From contig KL197726.1 in the NCBI GenBank assembly GCA_000697665.1, forward strand, positions 578,452-642,451: DNA of 64,000 nt, written 5' to 3'. The DNA comes from Jaapia argillacea MUCL 33604 (lineage: Eukaryota; Basidiomycota; Agaricomycetes; Jaapiales; Jaapiaceae). A program made the position numbers and the translations under genes. Below are positions 21,659-34,050 of the stretch, piece after piece; position 1 is the first letter of the stretch; each line of letters opens with the position of its first letter. Under the pieces are notes generated by a model that worked only from the letters and a program-made list of their open reading frames with translations, had not been told where the DNA came from and made no database searches.

Positions 21659-24435
21659 CTACTTTCCTTCTTCCAGAAGCAGTGCGCCTCCCTTGTCAAC
21701 CGCTAGTCTGAGCCTATCCCCAGGTTTCAGGTCCTTGAACTACATTCGAATCCGTGAGCGAGTGACAGCATGAATGGCGAGGGCGAGAAGAAGGGAACGT
21801 ACCGTCAACTCCCTCGTCCTATGCAAACTCTCAATCTCATCCACCCTGGCTCTCACGCCATCCAACAATTCATCAAACCCTTCCTCCTCTACTACTTGTC
21901 TCGCAGCATGTAGGATCAACTCCGAGTCGGGACGGACCTCATGGTGAATCTGCCACAGATACCATACATCAGTCAGTCAAGAAAACCGCCACAACAGAAG
22001 TTTGTTGCAGCGCCAGCCAAGTGATGAGGGATAAGGGAATACAGGCCTCACATCAATAGAGATGATATTTGCACGATCCAAATCTACGAAAAAGCGATAA
22101 GAGGTGAGGAGTGTACATAAAGCCATCGAAACCCGAGAGGCTCACCTTCCATATAATCAGCCCTTGTCATGATTTGTCTGCATTGCCACTTCGTAATAGA
22201 TATGTAAAAAGAGTTATCAGTATCAGTAGGACGAGCGGACGCCGGGGGTCAGAAGACGGATGATAAGATAGTGTCCCCCTCGGTGTCGGGGTTGCAGCAG
22301 CCCATGGAGCCCGACGAGTCTCGGTGTAGCCAGGTAGGCTGTAATCCATGGCCTACTGGGGGTTAGGAAGCAGTTCTCTCCACCTGGCGTGGGAAGCAAC
22401 AACGCCCCTCTCCCGTAAATCAGGGACGTACTTTTCCAACTTACATATGGAATAGAAGGCAAGGGCAAACCAGCAGCGTCCTCCGCCGATAATTCACCAG
22501 CTTCGATCCTCGCCAATTGGTGGCGTTCTTGTTCTATTCTCCTCTTGACGAATTCGCGGAGGAGGAGCCATGAGCATGAACTCCATTTTTGCTAAGTACC
22601 AAGTCAGGAGGAGATGTTAGTTAGTTAGTTCGTCCTGGAGGGGAAGTGGGAGGTTGGAGGTGAACGCACCTCATCCATAACATCATCATCACAATCCGGT
22701 ATGAGCCCGATCTGACTAACCAACCAAGCCTTCTCAACTTCCAAAAGATGCTTCGCCATTTCCAGCGGGTCTTTCGACCTCATAGTCTTGTTCAAATATG
22801 AAAGTCTCCCTCCGATTAGTTCGATGACGCTTGATGTTCTTTCGCGTGAGTGGGTGGTGCTGGTGGTAGGGTGTGAGGGCCGCATGCGGAGAGAGGCTTG
22901 GTGTGCTTCGGTTGAGCTGAGGTCGTAGATGCATAGGACTTGCATTCGGTTGGATGTTTTGCGGAGGGCTTGGTAGGGCCAGAAGTCATCACTTATTCCC
23001 CGCGCTAATTAGATTGGCTTAGTCGAGAGATCAGGGTGATGGGGGCTTACGAGCCGAAGACGACTGTTAGGATACCTATCATACAAGACACGTTATTTGG
23101 ATCATGGTGAAAGGGAGGGAGGGAGTGGCGCTTACCACTTGCAGCCCAAGACTCGGCATGTTGCTGGAGTTGTAATAACATATTCCTCCCTTCTTCGTCG
23201 TTGTGGAGGTAATGGATATTGTTGAATATGAGAACGAAAGGACGGCCTCGTTTTTTTGCGCAACGTAGTGCGACTTTTTCTAGTTTGTTCATCGCTGCGC
23301 CCAACATTAGTACCCAGGGTATCGTGGATGGAAGGAAGGAATCCACCTCGTTCTATGTCAAGTGCTGGTCCACCTGTTGCGAAGATCAACAATGAACGCA
23401 GGGATGAAGGGAAGGGAAGGCTCACCCTCTCTAGGATCCCGTCGTTGGAATAATCCGGTTTGAGAGTCCTCGTTGAATTCGTAGTTTAGTGCTTTGCCTA
23501 ATCGGAGTCGGAAAACTTCTAGGTCGGGATGGGCGTCGCAGACTGATACGCCATCGGCCTGGATGGGTTGCATGGCATCGAATATCATTGTCGTTTTCCC
23601 TACACCCTGTTCACAAATGCATAGAATATGAGAACGAGAAATTGGAGGTACATAAAAGGGAGGTAATTCATGAGAAGAAGGCCAAGTCCGTTCTGACGAA
23701 CCTTTGGGCCCAAGAGAACGTAATAATGTCCGGTCTCTTCTCCATTGATGATACGATCCAAGATATCTTGTTCTTTACGGCGAAGGTGTTGAGTCCAGGG
23801 ACCGTCGCTGTCCAAGTCGAGGTCGTCTATTCCATGAGTGCGAGAAGAGGTTTTGGCGCCGTGGGTTGCGAGTTCGAGGGCTGGGTCGTAGCCGGGTGCG
23901 AATGCTAGCTCGATCTGGGGTCAGTGCAATGGGAATAATGAGTTAGTGGGCTGCGATAAGGGGTGAAAGCGAGGAAAAGGAGGGAGTGAGGTACCTTGTC
24001 GAGGACTTTCTTCTTGTACCACGATATGTATGCCACACCTCCGAAGAATACTGGGACCAATGCTCAATGCACGGCCGAGAATATAGGATTTAGTGTAGAG
24101 GGATAACACTCACGTACGGCTACACCAGCGAGAGCCGTGATAGCAGCATCCCTCACACCATTACTCTGAAAGTGTTGCGTGCCGCCTTCTACATCTCTCG
24201 TTCGGGAGAAACGAGATAAGAGGCCTCCTCGGGAACTTGGGGTGGGTCCACTTGTCTCAACGGGCGACTTCTCAGGTTTGTCTGAGACCTGGTTCCCAAT
24301 ACTTTGGGCAACTAGACGACGTCTCCCATATTTCTTGGCTCTGGAATGTAACAGACGAGATTTCGAGTCCGAAACGCAGCGCTTCCGAAGACAAGCAGAT
24401 GGATATTTGGTTATACAAGCGCGTAAAGGAATCAT
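21659..24435 (-). CDS. Mitochondrial P-loop (AAA/archaeal-ATPase-like) NTPase
   Basis: A multi-exon gene. The start MIPLRACITKYPSACLRKRC, followed by more Arg/Lys/Ser and no acids, is a typical mitochondrial presequence. After a linker comes a short hydrophobic segment (AAITALAGVAV, FFGGVAYISWY) that fits one membrane anchor. The ATPase core follows: RRKEQDILDRIINGEETGHY, Walker A GPKGVGKTTMIFDAM (split by a phase-0 intron with a gttcgt donor), and a Walker B-like strand RPFVLIFNNIHYLHNDEEGR. Next is ILTVVFGSDDFW, a sensor-like strand. A helical C-terminal half follows (GGRLSYLNKTMRSKDPLEMA, LLREFVKRRIEQERHQLARI) and ends LKPGDRLRLAVDKGGALLLE-EGK. No stop breaks the exons. It is divergent from the zinc-finger gene at 24747. 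The function is unknown; a Yme2/RNA12-like role in the inner membrane is only a structural analogy. Confidence 0.75.
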
Positions 24436-24746
24436 TCAGTCACTAGTGCTGAAGCCGCAGCAAGCGTTGGAAGGGAACAGCAGCCCCAATATTCCATGCC
24501 ATCACGGCACATTCGACTTGCCAAGATCAGCGAGGAGACACGGCGTGACGAAGGTGTGATGCAGGTGACAAAACGTGACATTTTATGGACTCTTGCGGAC
24601 CAGGAAGATCCGGGAGACCCACGGGACCGACGAGACTCCGACATTCATTTTGTGACGTAAGCACTGACTAATCAGCGCGGAGACCCAACCGGGCAAGTTT
24701 GCCACAGCGCTTCCTCCAACTTTCCTCATCGTTCACGACAACCACC
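24436..24746. promoter_or_regulatory. Divergent promoter region
   Basis: A 311-base spacer between the ATP-binding protein (-) and the Nab2-type gene (+), which start facing away from each other. It must hold both promoters. No TATA box is seen; the bases before the plus-strand start are pyrimidine-rich (ccttcctccaactttcctca), as is common upstream of fungal starts. Confidence 0.6.
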
Positions 24747-27019
24747 ATGGCTTTTGGTCTCGAAATCAGTTCCGAGCGGGCGGCTGCGCTCCAGGTGCGT
24801 TTTTATCTGCCAGCAATAACAAAAGTGCTGAAAATGAGTGCAGATTGCTATCCAGGAAGAGCTTACGAAAAGGGGATACAGCCCTGATGCTGGTCAGTAT
24901 TCTTCGTGACGTTCACGAACGATTTAGAGACTGAAGTCTGCAATTTTAGACCCCGTTATGGCGGAATATATCACTATTATGATTATCAATAATAAGACTG
25001 CTGGTGCGTATCGTGTTTCTCGTCGTACGAGACCCTGAACTGACGCCCATCTGTAGAGCAAATTTCCTCAGAGTTGGAAGACTGTGCGTTCTCTCCATCA
25101 TTATCCCCTACCCTTACTAACTAAGCTTCGCAGTAATAGGAAGCGATTTCGGTGCGCCTACAATTGTCCTCTCGCCATAACGTGAAACTGACTCCGTTAA
25201 CACAGACCGAAGCTTCACCGAATGGCTCTTCGCCGAAGCCTCCAAAGGTGCCCCCGAATCTCCTTTACCCGCCACCGCCGCCATAGCTCCCGTCCCAGTC
25301 CCAGTCCCCACCCCCCAACCAATCCCCACCTCCATCCCCTCCGAGCCCTCCTCCCGCGAACTCCCCCCTCACCTACCCGCCCGACCCCCCAACGGCCCAC
25401 GCATCTACACCCAAGCTCTCTCCCACCTAACTCCCACCTCCCAAGCCCAAAAACGTACAGCCTCAGCTCGTTCACCATCCCCTTTAGGCCCCAACAAGAC
25501 TCGTCGAACCGATCTACCTACAGGTCCTAGGGCAATGGCTCGTGATGGTGTCAGCGCACCGAGTACTTCTAGGAGTTTGTTGGATAGAGTTGGTGGGAGG
25601 TCAGGTCCTGGGCCCGCAGGGAGGAACGCGAGGATGAACGACGAGATCCAAGCTCGAATCGATAATATCACATCCAACTCCCACTCCCCTCCCCTTCCCA
25701 TCCCCGACCAACAACAGCAGCAAGCCGCAGCTATGATGGCAGCGGGTGGTTTCCCACCTGGAATGGATATGAACGCTATGGCGGCGGCGGCGGGTATGGC
25801 TGCGAACCCCTTGGTCCTACAAGAAATGATGATGAACCAAATGGCGATGATGGCGCAGATGATGGGTGCGATGGGTGTTATGAACCCTGGTGCTATGGGA
25901 GGGTTTGGGATGCAAGGGATGGATGGGGGGATGTTTAATGGGATGCCTCAACAACAGCAACAACAGCAGCAGCAGCAGGTACCGCAGCAGCAGATGCAAG
26001 GAGGCCAGAGAGGGAAGGGTGGGAGAGGCGGGATGAGTGGGAGGGGAAGGAGAGGTGGACATTCGTCTTCATCCAACTTTACCTCGGCACAAATCCAAGA
26101 GATTCCCGACGACTCTACTCAACCAACTGGAGCTCCAGAACAGAACGGCGTGCCGATTGTTGCGCCTACGCCTAAACCAGCTTCTACGACCCCAACGACC
26201 ACTACACCTTCTCGAACGGGTTTCGTCCCACCCGACCGACCGCAATCCCCCACTCTCTGCAAGTTCTCGCTTAAATGTACCAACCCGTTATGCCGGTATT
26301 CTCATCCGTCGCCTGTCGCTACGACGGAGAGTGGTGTTGTATTGAGTAACGATCCTTGTGAGGCCGGCCGGGAGTGTAAAGATAAGGATTGCGTTAAAGG
26401 ACATGTCAGTCCTGCTGTGTTGAATGGTACGTCTCTCTTCTATTCGCTATCAGCTATCCCCCTTTATCGAACATATGCTGATTTTGATTATGACGTTCCT
26501 ACAGCCCCAGATACCATAAAACCCACCACCCATTTCACCCCAACACCCGCTCAATCGCAAACCCACAACCAAATCCCATGTCGGTACGGCCTCAACTGTA
26601 CACGCCAAACCTCCGGTTGCCCCTATACCCATCCATCCCGTCCCTCCCACTCCCAACCATCCTTCCCAACTCAATGCAGGTTCGGAGCGTCCTGTACACG
26701 CGCCACATGTCCTTTCACTCACCCTGAAGGACGTGTCCTACCGACTATGTTCCATAAAGGCTTGTCGAGCTCTGCGCCTTTGGTTAATGTTTCTACACCT
26801 GAGACTGGGACTATGGGTGGTAGTGGGAGTCAGAATAGGAGTGTTACGTTTAATGTTGGGGGGAAGGGGAAGGCAGGAGGGGAGAAGGGAGAGAAGGAAG
26901 AGTTGGAGAGGAAGATGAAGGAGTTGGAGGAGAGGAAGAGGGAGGTTGAGGATGCTGTTGCTGTTAAGGAGGCGCAGGCGAAGAAGGACGAGAATAAACC
27001 TGTGCCTGTTGGTGCGTGA
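24747..27019 (+). CDS. NAB2: Nab2/ZC3H14-type poly(A) RNA-binding zinc-finger protein
   Basis: A nuclear poly(A)-binding protein that limits tail length and licenses mRNA export. Five short 5' exons encode the PWI-like N-terminal domain: MAFGLEISSERAAALQ, IAIQEELTKRGYSPDAD, PVMAEYITIMIINNKTA, EQISSELEDL, IGSDF, then FTEWLFAEA. The long exon has a Pro-rich linker, a Gln run (about 25950-25990) and Met/Gly/Ala-rich low-complexity sequence, plus an RGG/GRG-type patch (GRGGMSGRGRRGGH). Four CCCH fingers follow: CKFSLKCTNPLCRYSH, CEAGRECKDKDCVKGH, CRYGLNCTRQTSGCPYTH and CRFGASCTRATCPFTH. The spacing Cx5Cx4-6Cx3H is diagnostic of Nab2 rather than TIS11-type fingers. An intron at about 26428-26503 separates fingers 2 and 3. 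The C-terminus is a charged coiled coil (KEELERKMKELEERKREVED). The yeast protein has seven fingers; only four are visible here. Confidence 0.88.
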
Positions 27020-27607
27020 GTGTGGAAGAGATTGGTTGGTTCTAGCACCCCTCTCGTTGTCGGGGTCCTTTGCGAGGATCTCAAGTTATTCGCTCGAGAC
27101 AACCCCCCACTTCGACCTTGTCATACAATCATACCACGTCATGCCATGAAATCCAGGCACTCGTCCTCCGATGCTTGTAGAGTGCTTGCTGGTCGGGTCG
27201 GTCGTGATCGAGAACATTCTTTTCTTCATCGAGTCTAACATATCATATCATCTCGCTGTTCCATTTTCCTTTTCATCTTTTTTTTGCTACTATGTATTGT
27301 CTCAGGTCTCAGGCCTATTGGCCGTACGCGTATCGTAGTCTGTAGTTTACAAGGGGCCAAATAAAGTATGAGCGGAACAGCCGCGAAATTGTGCCCCTGC
27401 TTGGTGCGATACGGTGCTCAGGTCGCTCCCTCTCCAGCTAGTCCGTCCGAATCGAACATGGTCTCCAGCCTCTACAGTGGAAATCGTGCTCAGTCACACA
27501 CTGAGATCGCATGATACATTGAATTCATCAATACTTCGGGGTTCTTACATGTCTATCTATCTTGCGTTCAGTTCCAACAAATCGTTCCTCCCGTCCCGTT
27601 ATTCTAA

Positions 27608-29667
27608 TCAAGGCTCCAACCTCTTAGGGTCTCTCGGGAAGAGGGAAGCTCTCCTGATGTTGTTCAACTTGAGGAACAACATCACCACACGCTCCAATCC
27701 AATACCACCTCCACCGTGAGGCGAGCAGCCCATCCTGAACGCGTCCACGTAGTATTTCATGGAATCGGGATCGAGGCCTTTCTCTTTCATCTTTTCGATT
27801 AGGAAGGCTGCATCGTGGATACGTTGAGCGCCGGAAAGGATCTCCTCTCCGCGCATGAAAAAGTCGTAAGAGTTGGATAGTGTCTGGTTTGAGTACATTG
27901 ATGAGCGAAAGACGGCGATCTCATTTTCGATGGGACTTACGGGATCATCGGGATCGGGCATTGTGTAGAAGGGACGGAGGGCCATGGGGAACTTGTCGAT
28001 GATGTAGTAGTCGGTGTCATACTTAGCCTTGACGAGCACGCCAAGCCTCTTTTCGTTCTCGGTGCTAGAGAAATGTCGTGAGTACGTTGATATTAGCGAT
28101 CGAAGTCGTAGACTTACTTGATATCGTCCAGAGTCTCCCTGTCAACACCATCCTCTACAAGCATGTCAACCGCTTGCCTAAAAGTCAGCCTCAAAGTCTC
28201 CTCTTTCCACTTGAACTCCTCCGCAGGGAATTGTTTCTGAACGACATCAATCTCCTTCCGATATTTCTCGTTTAGACCTTTGAAAATCGCCTTGAAAAGG
28301 TTATCGAGCATTTCCATCACTTCGTGGTAGTGTTCTTCTATGGTCATCTCTAGATCGAGTCCCATGAACTCGGTCATGTGCCGATGGGTATTGGAGTCCT
28401 CAGCGCGGAACACGGGTGCGATCTCGAATACTCGCTCAAAGTCGGCAGCAATGGCCATCTGTTTGGCCAGCTGAGGTGACTGGGCGAGGAACGCCGTCCC
28501 TATCGTGTGCGTGAGAGAGAGATAAGTAATATGAACATGAAGGAGATGCACGGACGCAAACCTTTGAAGTAGTTGACTTTGAAAACGGTCGCGCCAGACT
28601 CTGTTGCGGATCCTTGCAATTTCGGACTGTGGATTTCGGTAAACCCGTGTGCGGTCAAAAATTCACGGAAGAGTTCGCCAACACCGTGCTGGATCCGGAA
28701 CACCGCTTGGTTCGTTTGTGTCTAGCATGATTGTCAAAAGATAGTAGCGAAGAGTGACTGGGGATGATTCGAAACTTACTCGAAGATCAACAACACGGTT
28801 GTTCAGCCTCGTTTCCAAGAGCACTCGGTTATATTGCCCTTCTCCAGCATCAATCTCGGCGTCAGGCCTGTTAGCATCGTCGACGCTGAACGGGAGCCTT
28901 CCGTCGATGCCCGAGACAAGATGCAGCTGTACGGAAGGACATGATAAGCCGCAGTTCTCGGACTACAGATGCATTAAGTCTACCTTCGTAATGTGCAGCT
29001 CAATATCTCCAACACTGGCACTTTTGATGAGATCTGGCGACTTCATAACAATACCTTCCACAAGAACGATGCTCTCAGCTTGCAAACCTGCCGCCCATTT
29101 CACCATCTGTTTGCTGACTTTCTCGGGCTCTACGGTCAGGAGTGCTTGCACAGAGTCTGATCTCTGTCTCAGGTTCAAGAAAACCATTTTGTTACCCTGG
29201 GCACGCGAAGTGTGGACTCGCGCCCGCAGGAGGACGGTTTGGCCCTCCAAATTGGGATTAAGATCGTGGATGAAAACACGAGGGCGACCAGTGCGCGTTT
29301 GCGACTGATTGAGCGGTTGCTTGCCGTAGAACTCTTTGGCAAAGTCCTTTCGATCATCATATCAGAAGATCGTGAGGGAACAGATGGAGTTCGGTTACAC
29401 ACCACATCAGCAGCGGCTTGCTGGGCCTCCTTCTCTGCCTGTTTGGCCGCCTTCTCAGCGGCCTTCTTGGCTTTCTCCTCCTCTTTCGCTCGTCGTTTCA
29501 GCTCATTCTTCGAGGGACCTGCGGTTCCTTCTTCAGGTGCAGGATTGGGGGTGACTGCAGAAGGTCTGTTTCGTTTATGGCAACATAATGATCTTAGAGA
29601 GCATCACAGAAATAGCAACGTTGGACTCTACTTACGGTGCTGCAGGTGCAGCTGCAGGATCAGTCAT
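27608..29667 (-). CDS. DPS1: Aspartyl-tRNA synthetase, cytosolic
   Basis: Class IIb aminoacyl-tRNA synthetase that charges tRNA-Asp. The start [11 protein letters not shown] is followed, after an intron, by the Lys/Ala-rich eukaryotic extension with the [17 protein letters not shown] tRNA-binding motif. The OB-fold anticodon-binding domain follows ([20 protein letters not shown], then [10 protein letters not shown]). The catalytic domain has the flipping-loop and motif 1 region [20 protein letters not shown], and [20 protein letters not shown]. Motif 2 is [15 protein letters not shown] and motif 3 is [17 protein letters not shown]. The C-terminus [15 protein letters not shown] is the usual ending of eukaryotic AspRS. 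Several short introns interrupt it; exon joins are consistent with no internal stop. The gene is divergent from the SAP gene at 30700. Confidence 0.95.
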
Positions 29668-30699
29668 GATAATTGTGGAGATAGGAGGACTGTGTTCTGG
29701 AAATATTGGCACACGCACGTGACCTTGTCTGGACGATAATCAATACCAAATCAAAGCTGTAATTTTTTCCATTGATCCGTCGTCAATGCATGCTTGCATC
29801 TGCGTATCCCCCTGGTTCGGCCCCTCTGACCGCAGGGTAGCGCATACTGAATCTCGGATTGCACATTTCGCAATGTGTCTCGTGAACTGTTGCAATGTTG
29901 CAAGTTTCTGGTGCTCTCGAAGCCTAGCTGCCGACCTAGTGGGGAAGGAACCGGCAATCCATCCATAGCGATCCCGTCGAGGGGAATCCTTGGCGGTACT
30001 CCTCCTGCTTAGTAGAGCCATCATTACGCACCAGCTCATTGACGCTCCGTGTCGCTCCCACTTGCGCTGAACCGACGACTCAAAATCACCTAGACGGACG
30101 GCCTGGCGGAAATACTGTTCAGTGAGCCGGATGAATACTGCTTCACCGACTCCCTTCTCCTTCGCGGACCAGATGTTGATGAAAGGTTGAGGACGACTAT
30201 GGCTTTCACTGGTCGTGGAATGAAGGTGTTCGGAACCGTTGACCAGTCAATGTGTCGTGGGTTTGCGGTGTGGTGCAGATTCTGGACGACTGTTGCTCGT
30301 CTATTGCGCTCTTCCTCTCGTGCGGTGAACGGCTCATGGTGCTGACGGCCCGGGGACTATTCATTTACAACCTCGCAAATAAGTACCGTCGAAAACTGAA
30401 GTGGGCGGGGACGCAAGCAATCCACCGGGAGGGTCCACCAGGCCACCGAAAGGCAATTCCCCAGTGGTCCATCAGGTGGAACAAACGACGCCGGAAGATG
30501 CCGTGGTGAGCCACACATCCTTCCTTTTGAAGCGCTTGTGGCTGGCAGGTCAAAGCGTCAAAGCGTATCGCTGCTCGAGCCACTGCGGCCAAGCTATTGT
30601 CCCATGGTGCTCTGATATATAAGCGCACCTCTTTGCTTGCTTTGCTCCACATCCTTTTATCTGTTCTTTGACTCTCCCCTCATACTCCCTTCAGTCACA
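29668..30699. promoter_or_regulatory. Divergent intergenic region with a TATA box before the SAP gene
   Basis: About 1 kb between two divergent genes. TATATAA at 30616-30622 lies 78 bases before the ATG of the plus-strand gene and is followed by a pyrimidine-rich stretch (ttgctccacatccttttat), a good fungal core promoter. No gene is recognised; short frames such as 30252-30509 lack coding features. Confidence 0.6.
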
Positions 30700-32560
30700 A
30701 TGAACGCTGCAGCTCTCAGAAAGCTACCCCGCTTTCAGCTTCAGACTTTGGCCAAGGTACGTTTCTTCATGGAGATTGGGTTACTTTGGTGCGTTTCTGA
30801 CCCTTCTGTAGGCCAATGAAATCAAGGGAAACTTGAAGAGCGAGGCTATAATCAAGAACCTTCTTGAGTTGCATCCGAATGGTGTTCCGTATGTGCTCTC
30901 CTTCTCGATCCGTTCAACTTCACGCTGATGTATCGCTATCTACAGCCCTGCTTCCCGTCGGTCTCTGAGCGTCGCACCCACCAAGCCTTCTCATCCTTCC
31001 CCGACAAAGTCGGCAAGTCCCCGTAAACCTTCACCGGTTCACTCTACCACCACCACCCCTACGAAATCCCCCCCTCCGAGAAAACTTTCAGTTCTCCAAC
31101 GGCTCCTGTCCCCTCGTAGGTCGAGTGCCCGTCACAGTCCACCTCGCAGCGCAGGCAAAACACCAGCTCGTACGTCTGGAAACCTCGCCGATACTGAAGG
31201 TGCCGCTCCTCGATCACCCAGAGAACCGCTCATCCCTCGGCCTGATTCTCCTGCCTCTACCGTCTCCGCCGCTCATACAGACTCTGAGCACGATTTCCGT
31301 TCCCTCCGAACTTATTACTCCACTCCCGAAGTCGAAGCATCTCCCATCCCCGAACCCGCGGCCCAGCGTATCCAAAACGCCGTCGACATCCTTGCGAATA
31401 TCGCAAAGGAAGACGACGCTCTTGGAGAACGTGCCAACGCTCTCCGTGTATTTGCCGATCGTCTTGTAGAACGGGCTATGGAGACCAGAACCCGAGTGAT
31501 TCTTGAGAGAAGGAGAAGAGAACGAGCGCAGGTTTATATGACTTATTATGAGGATGTTCCACACGAGTGGCAGCAGGATGAGATTTATGACTTTGGAGAG
31601 AAATCTTTCAGGACGGGGGAGGTGCAGCCTGGTGTTTTTCGTGAGTTGGAATCAGATGAGGAATCGGATGAGCCTCGACGACGGTACGTGTAGTTATTTT
31701 TTCTGATGGCCACTCGGATTGACTCTTCCATAATTAGGGATTCGAATATGATTGCGACTGTGCTAAATGGTCAACAGCCGCCAGAGGTCGAGACACGTCC
31801 AAGGTTAGTACGCTCCGTAAAATATCAAGGTCATGTCCTCACATCTACCTCTAGCGAAGAGGAGACTGCACCTAATGAAGCGGCTGCCCCTGTTGTAACT
31901 CCCGCTATCCCCAAAACAAATTCGATCACATCGTGAGTCACCTCATCCTCATTTCTGCTTCCTCTCCTCAAACTGCGCCTCAGTGCCCCGTCCCTTAACC
32001 CTCTCCCAACCCCGGAAGCCTCCGAGCCCCAGGGTGAAACCCTGACCTCTCCTCTCTCCTCGACCAAAAAACGTTCTCGCTCACCCGAACAACCATCTAC
32101 CGAAACGGACACCTCCCTAAACCCCCCTCCCGCCAAACGACGAAGCGACGGTCCAGCTGAACCCACTCTACGTCGTGAACAGATGAGCGTCATCGCCGAA
32201 GAGGAAGCGGACGACGAGATTACCTCTGAGGATGCGATGGATCAAGACATGATCTTTTCACTCTTGTCTCGAGGAGACTCTGAGTCTGACGTTGCGGGAT
32301 CTGGATCTGGTCAGAAGCCTGTGTCGCGCAGAGCTTCAGTGGGTAGTCCTGGTCAATCGGCTTCGGCGAACTTTCTTGTTCCTCGTGGTACGGGATTGCT
32401 CCCTCCTCCGCCAGAGCTCGAGCCAGCTGGTCCGTCATGGTTGACCCGTCCTCGTAAACGCCGAGGCTGTCGCCCTCGATCTGTTGAACCTGAAGCAGCG
32501 GCTGCTCCGTCTGTGCCTCCTCGTCGGAGCACTAGGGCTTCTGCGAACACACGCCGTTGA
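30700..32560 (+). CDS. SAP-motif, Ser/Pro-rich nuclear protein (paralogue B)
   Basis: Exons read at 30700-30756, 30812-30888, 30946-31683, then two more to the stop at 32560. The N-terminus MNAAALRKLPRFQLQTLAK plus ANEIKGNLKSEAIIKNLLEL-HPNGVP is a SAP-like module and aligns with gene A at 3689 residue by residue; the first exon is 57 nt in both. The middle is rich in S/T-P-x-K motifs (SPTKSASPRKPSP, TPTKSPPPRK), likely CDK sites. A helical segment follows (IQNAVDILANIAKEDDALGE, then VERAMETRTRVILERRRRER). The C-terminal third has TKKRSRSPEQ and PPAKRRSDGP basic patches, an acidic block (EEEADDEITSEDAMDQD), and an Arg-rich tail. A nuclear, chromatin- or spindle-linked role is inferred; no precise family assignment is possible. 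No broken frames. Confidence 0.75.
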
Positions 32561-32849
32561 GTTTAGACAATTCTTCTGACATTAGAGTTCCTTCTGTACT
32601 GTTGTATCCCTCGTATTGCATCATTTGTATTCCGTGAATCCTGTAATAATATCTCGATCTTTGGGCAAAATCGGTGTCTGATACTCCCCCTTTGCGTTTG
32701 TGGGAAGTAGGGAATGATTAGAATGCAAAAACAATGAATTTTATGGAGGTCGCTCAAGGTTAAGGATGCAACTCAGGAATGAAGGGTAGGAGAAAAGGGA
32801 CACAATGGGAGAAAAAGTTGACAAGGACGAGAAACCTGTTCTCCGCTCG

Positions 32850-33720
32850 GCCTGTGACAAAAAGTTTCTGCTCCAGTGCCATCAATGGAACGTGCGTACC
32901 ACGACGCTGCCGGGCAGATGAGTTTCCATATGGATTCCAACCTGGGGATGTCCTTCCGTCTATGTGTCCCCAAGAATCGTACTGCCCCGACGATGGCAGT
33001 CAATGCGTACCGTTGATCGCTGCTGGGCAGCCCTGCGAGATGAACTGAGACAACCAATGTGCACCCGGACCAGATCACACCCAACTTTCGAGTACCCAGA
33101 ACTTCAACGGGTCGATATGTCTCCAAAGCACCTGCATGTAAGCTATGTTGATTCCATCCTTTCTTGACCGAGATTTACTTACCATGATCACCCAGGTACG
33201 CAAATGCGACTCTGGGCCAATGGTGCCTCCTCGAATCTACGACGTAGATCGACCAGGGTCCTGACGGACAGCAATATGCGGACACCGTGCTTCGAGACGA
33301 TTGCCACAGTCAATATCTGTTTTGCGATGAAGGAAGCCGGCGGTGTTTTCCCTCGAAAGTGTTCGGGTCACCGTGCCTCGCTGACCGGGAATGTCTAACA
33401 GTAAGTTTCCGCAGAACACACCTATAATTGCATTGGCTGATGGGTTACTGTATCAGTATACTTGTGGGGAACAGGGCTTGTGTACTGACCTTCCAGGCAC
33501 GCCGATCAAAGTGGCTCCGTAGCAATATGCAATCACCGTGCTATGTATCACAGCAGGTGCATTAATCCACTGCCTCGGAGGCTGACCCTCGCTCCAGCTA
33601 TGGAGGTCATTTGCGCGATGCTCGTCCTCATTCACAAACGACAATAGCTCCGGCAGTGTAGGGAAATCCAAGACTATTATCATGAGCAATTGAGGTCTGT
33701 TCTTTCTATTCATTGATCGA
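32850..33720 (+). pseudogene. Decayed Cys-rich single-pass membrane protein gene
   Basis: Host gene relic from a basidiomycete family of Cys-rich ectodomain proteins with one membrane span. Recognisable parts: FCSSAINGTCVPRRCRADEF, PQESYCPDDGSQCVPLIAAG-QPCEMN, DNQCAPGP, then after an intron YANATLGQWCLLESTT, QYADTVLRDDCHSQYLFCDE, and SPCLADRECLT. A later exon has YQYTCGEQGLCTDLPGTP followed by the membrane segment QYAITVLCITAGAL, and a juxtamembrane tail with YYHEQLR. At least four in-frame stops interrupt it: TGA in the NxD context after CEMN (expected Arg, CGA-to-TGA), TAG after ESTT, TAG before QYAITV (expected Trp), and TAG after HKRQ. No start or signal peptide is found, so the 5' end is also lost. 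It lies at the edge of the repeat island. Confidence 0.7.
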
Positions 33721-34050
33721 AAGAAGCTCACCAGCGCACTTGTAGTCTTCGTCGGGTGATTGCCTCGTACTACCATACGGATGACAAAGTCGACCGAGAT
33801 ATGGTATACTAGAAAATTCTTGTAACTATATATACCTGATAGTCTAAGAGGAGCGGGCGGGCGAATGTGCACTCGATCGCGATAGAAAGACAGTGTCTAT
33901 CATAATTGCCCGAAAAGTATTGCGTAGATAAAACCAGGGCTCGCCGGGGTTGGTTATAATGGGAAAGGTTGATGCAGACTGTTGTGTCGGCTCGGAAGGC
34001 TGCAACAATACAAGAGGCTGAGCATCATGAACAGCAGGAGAAAAAAAGGA

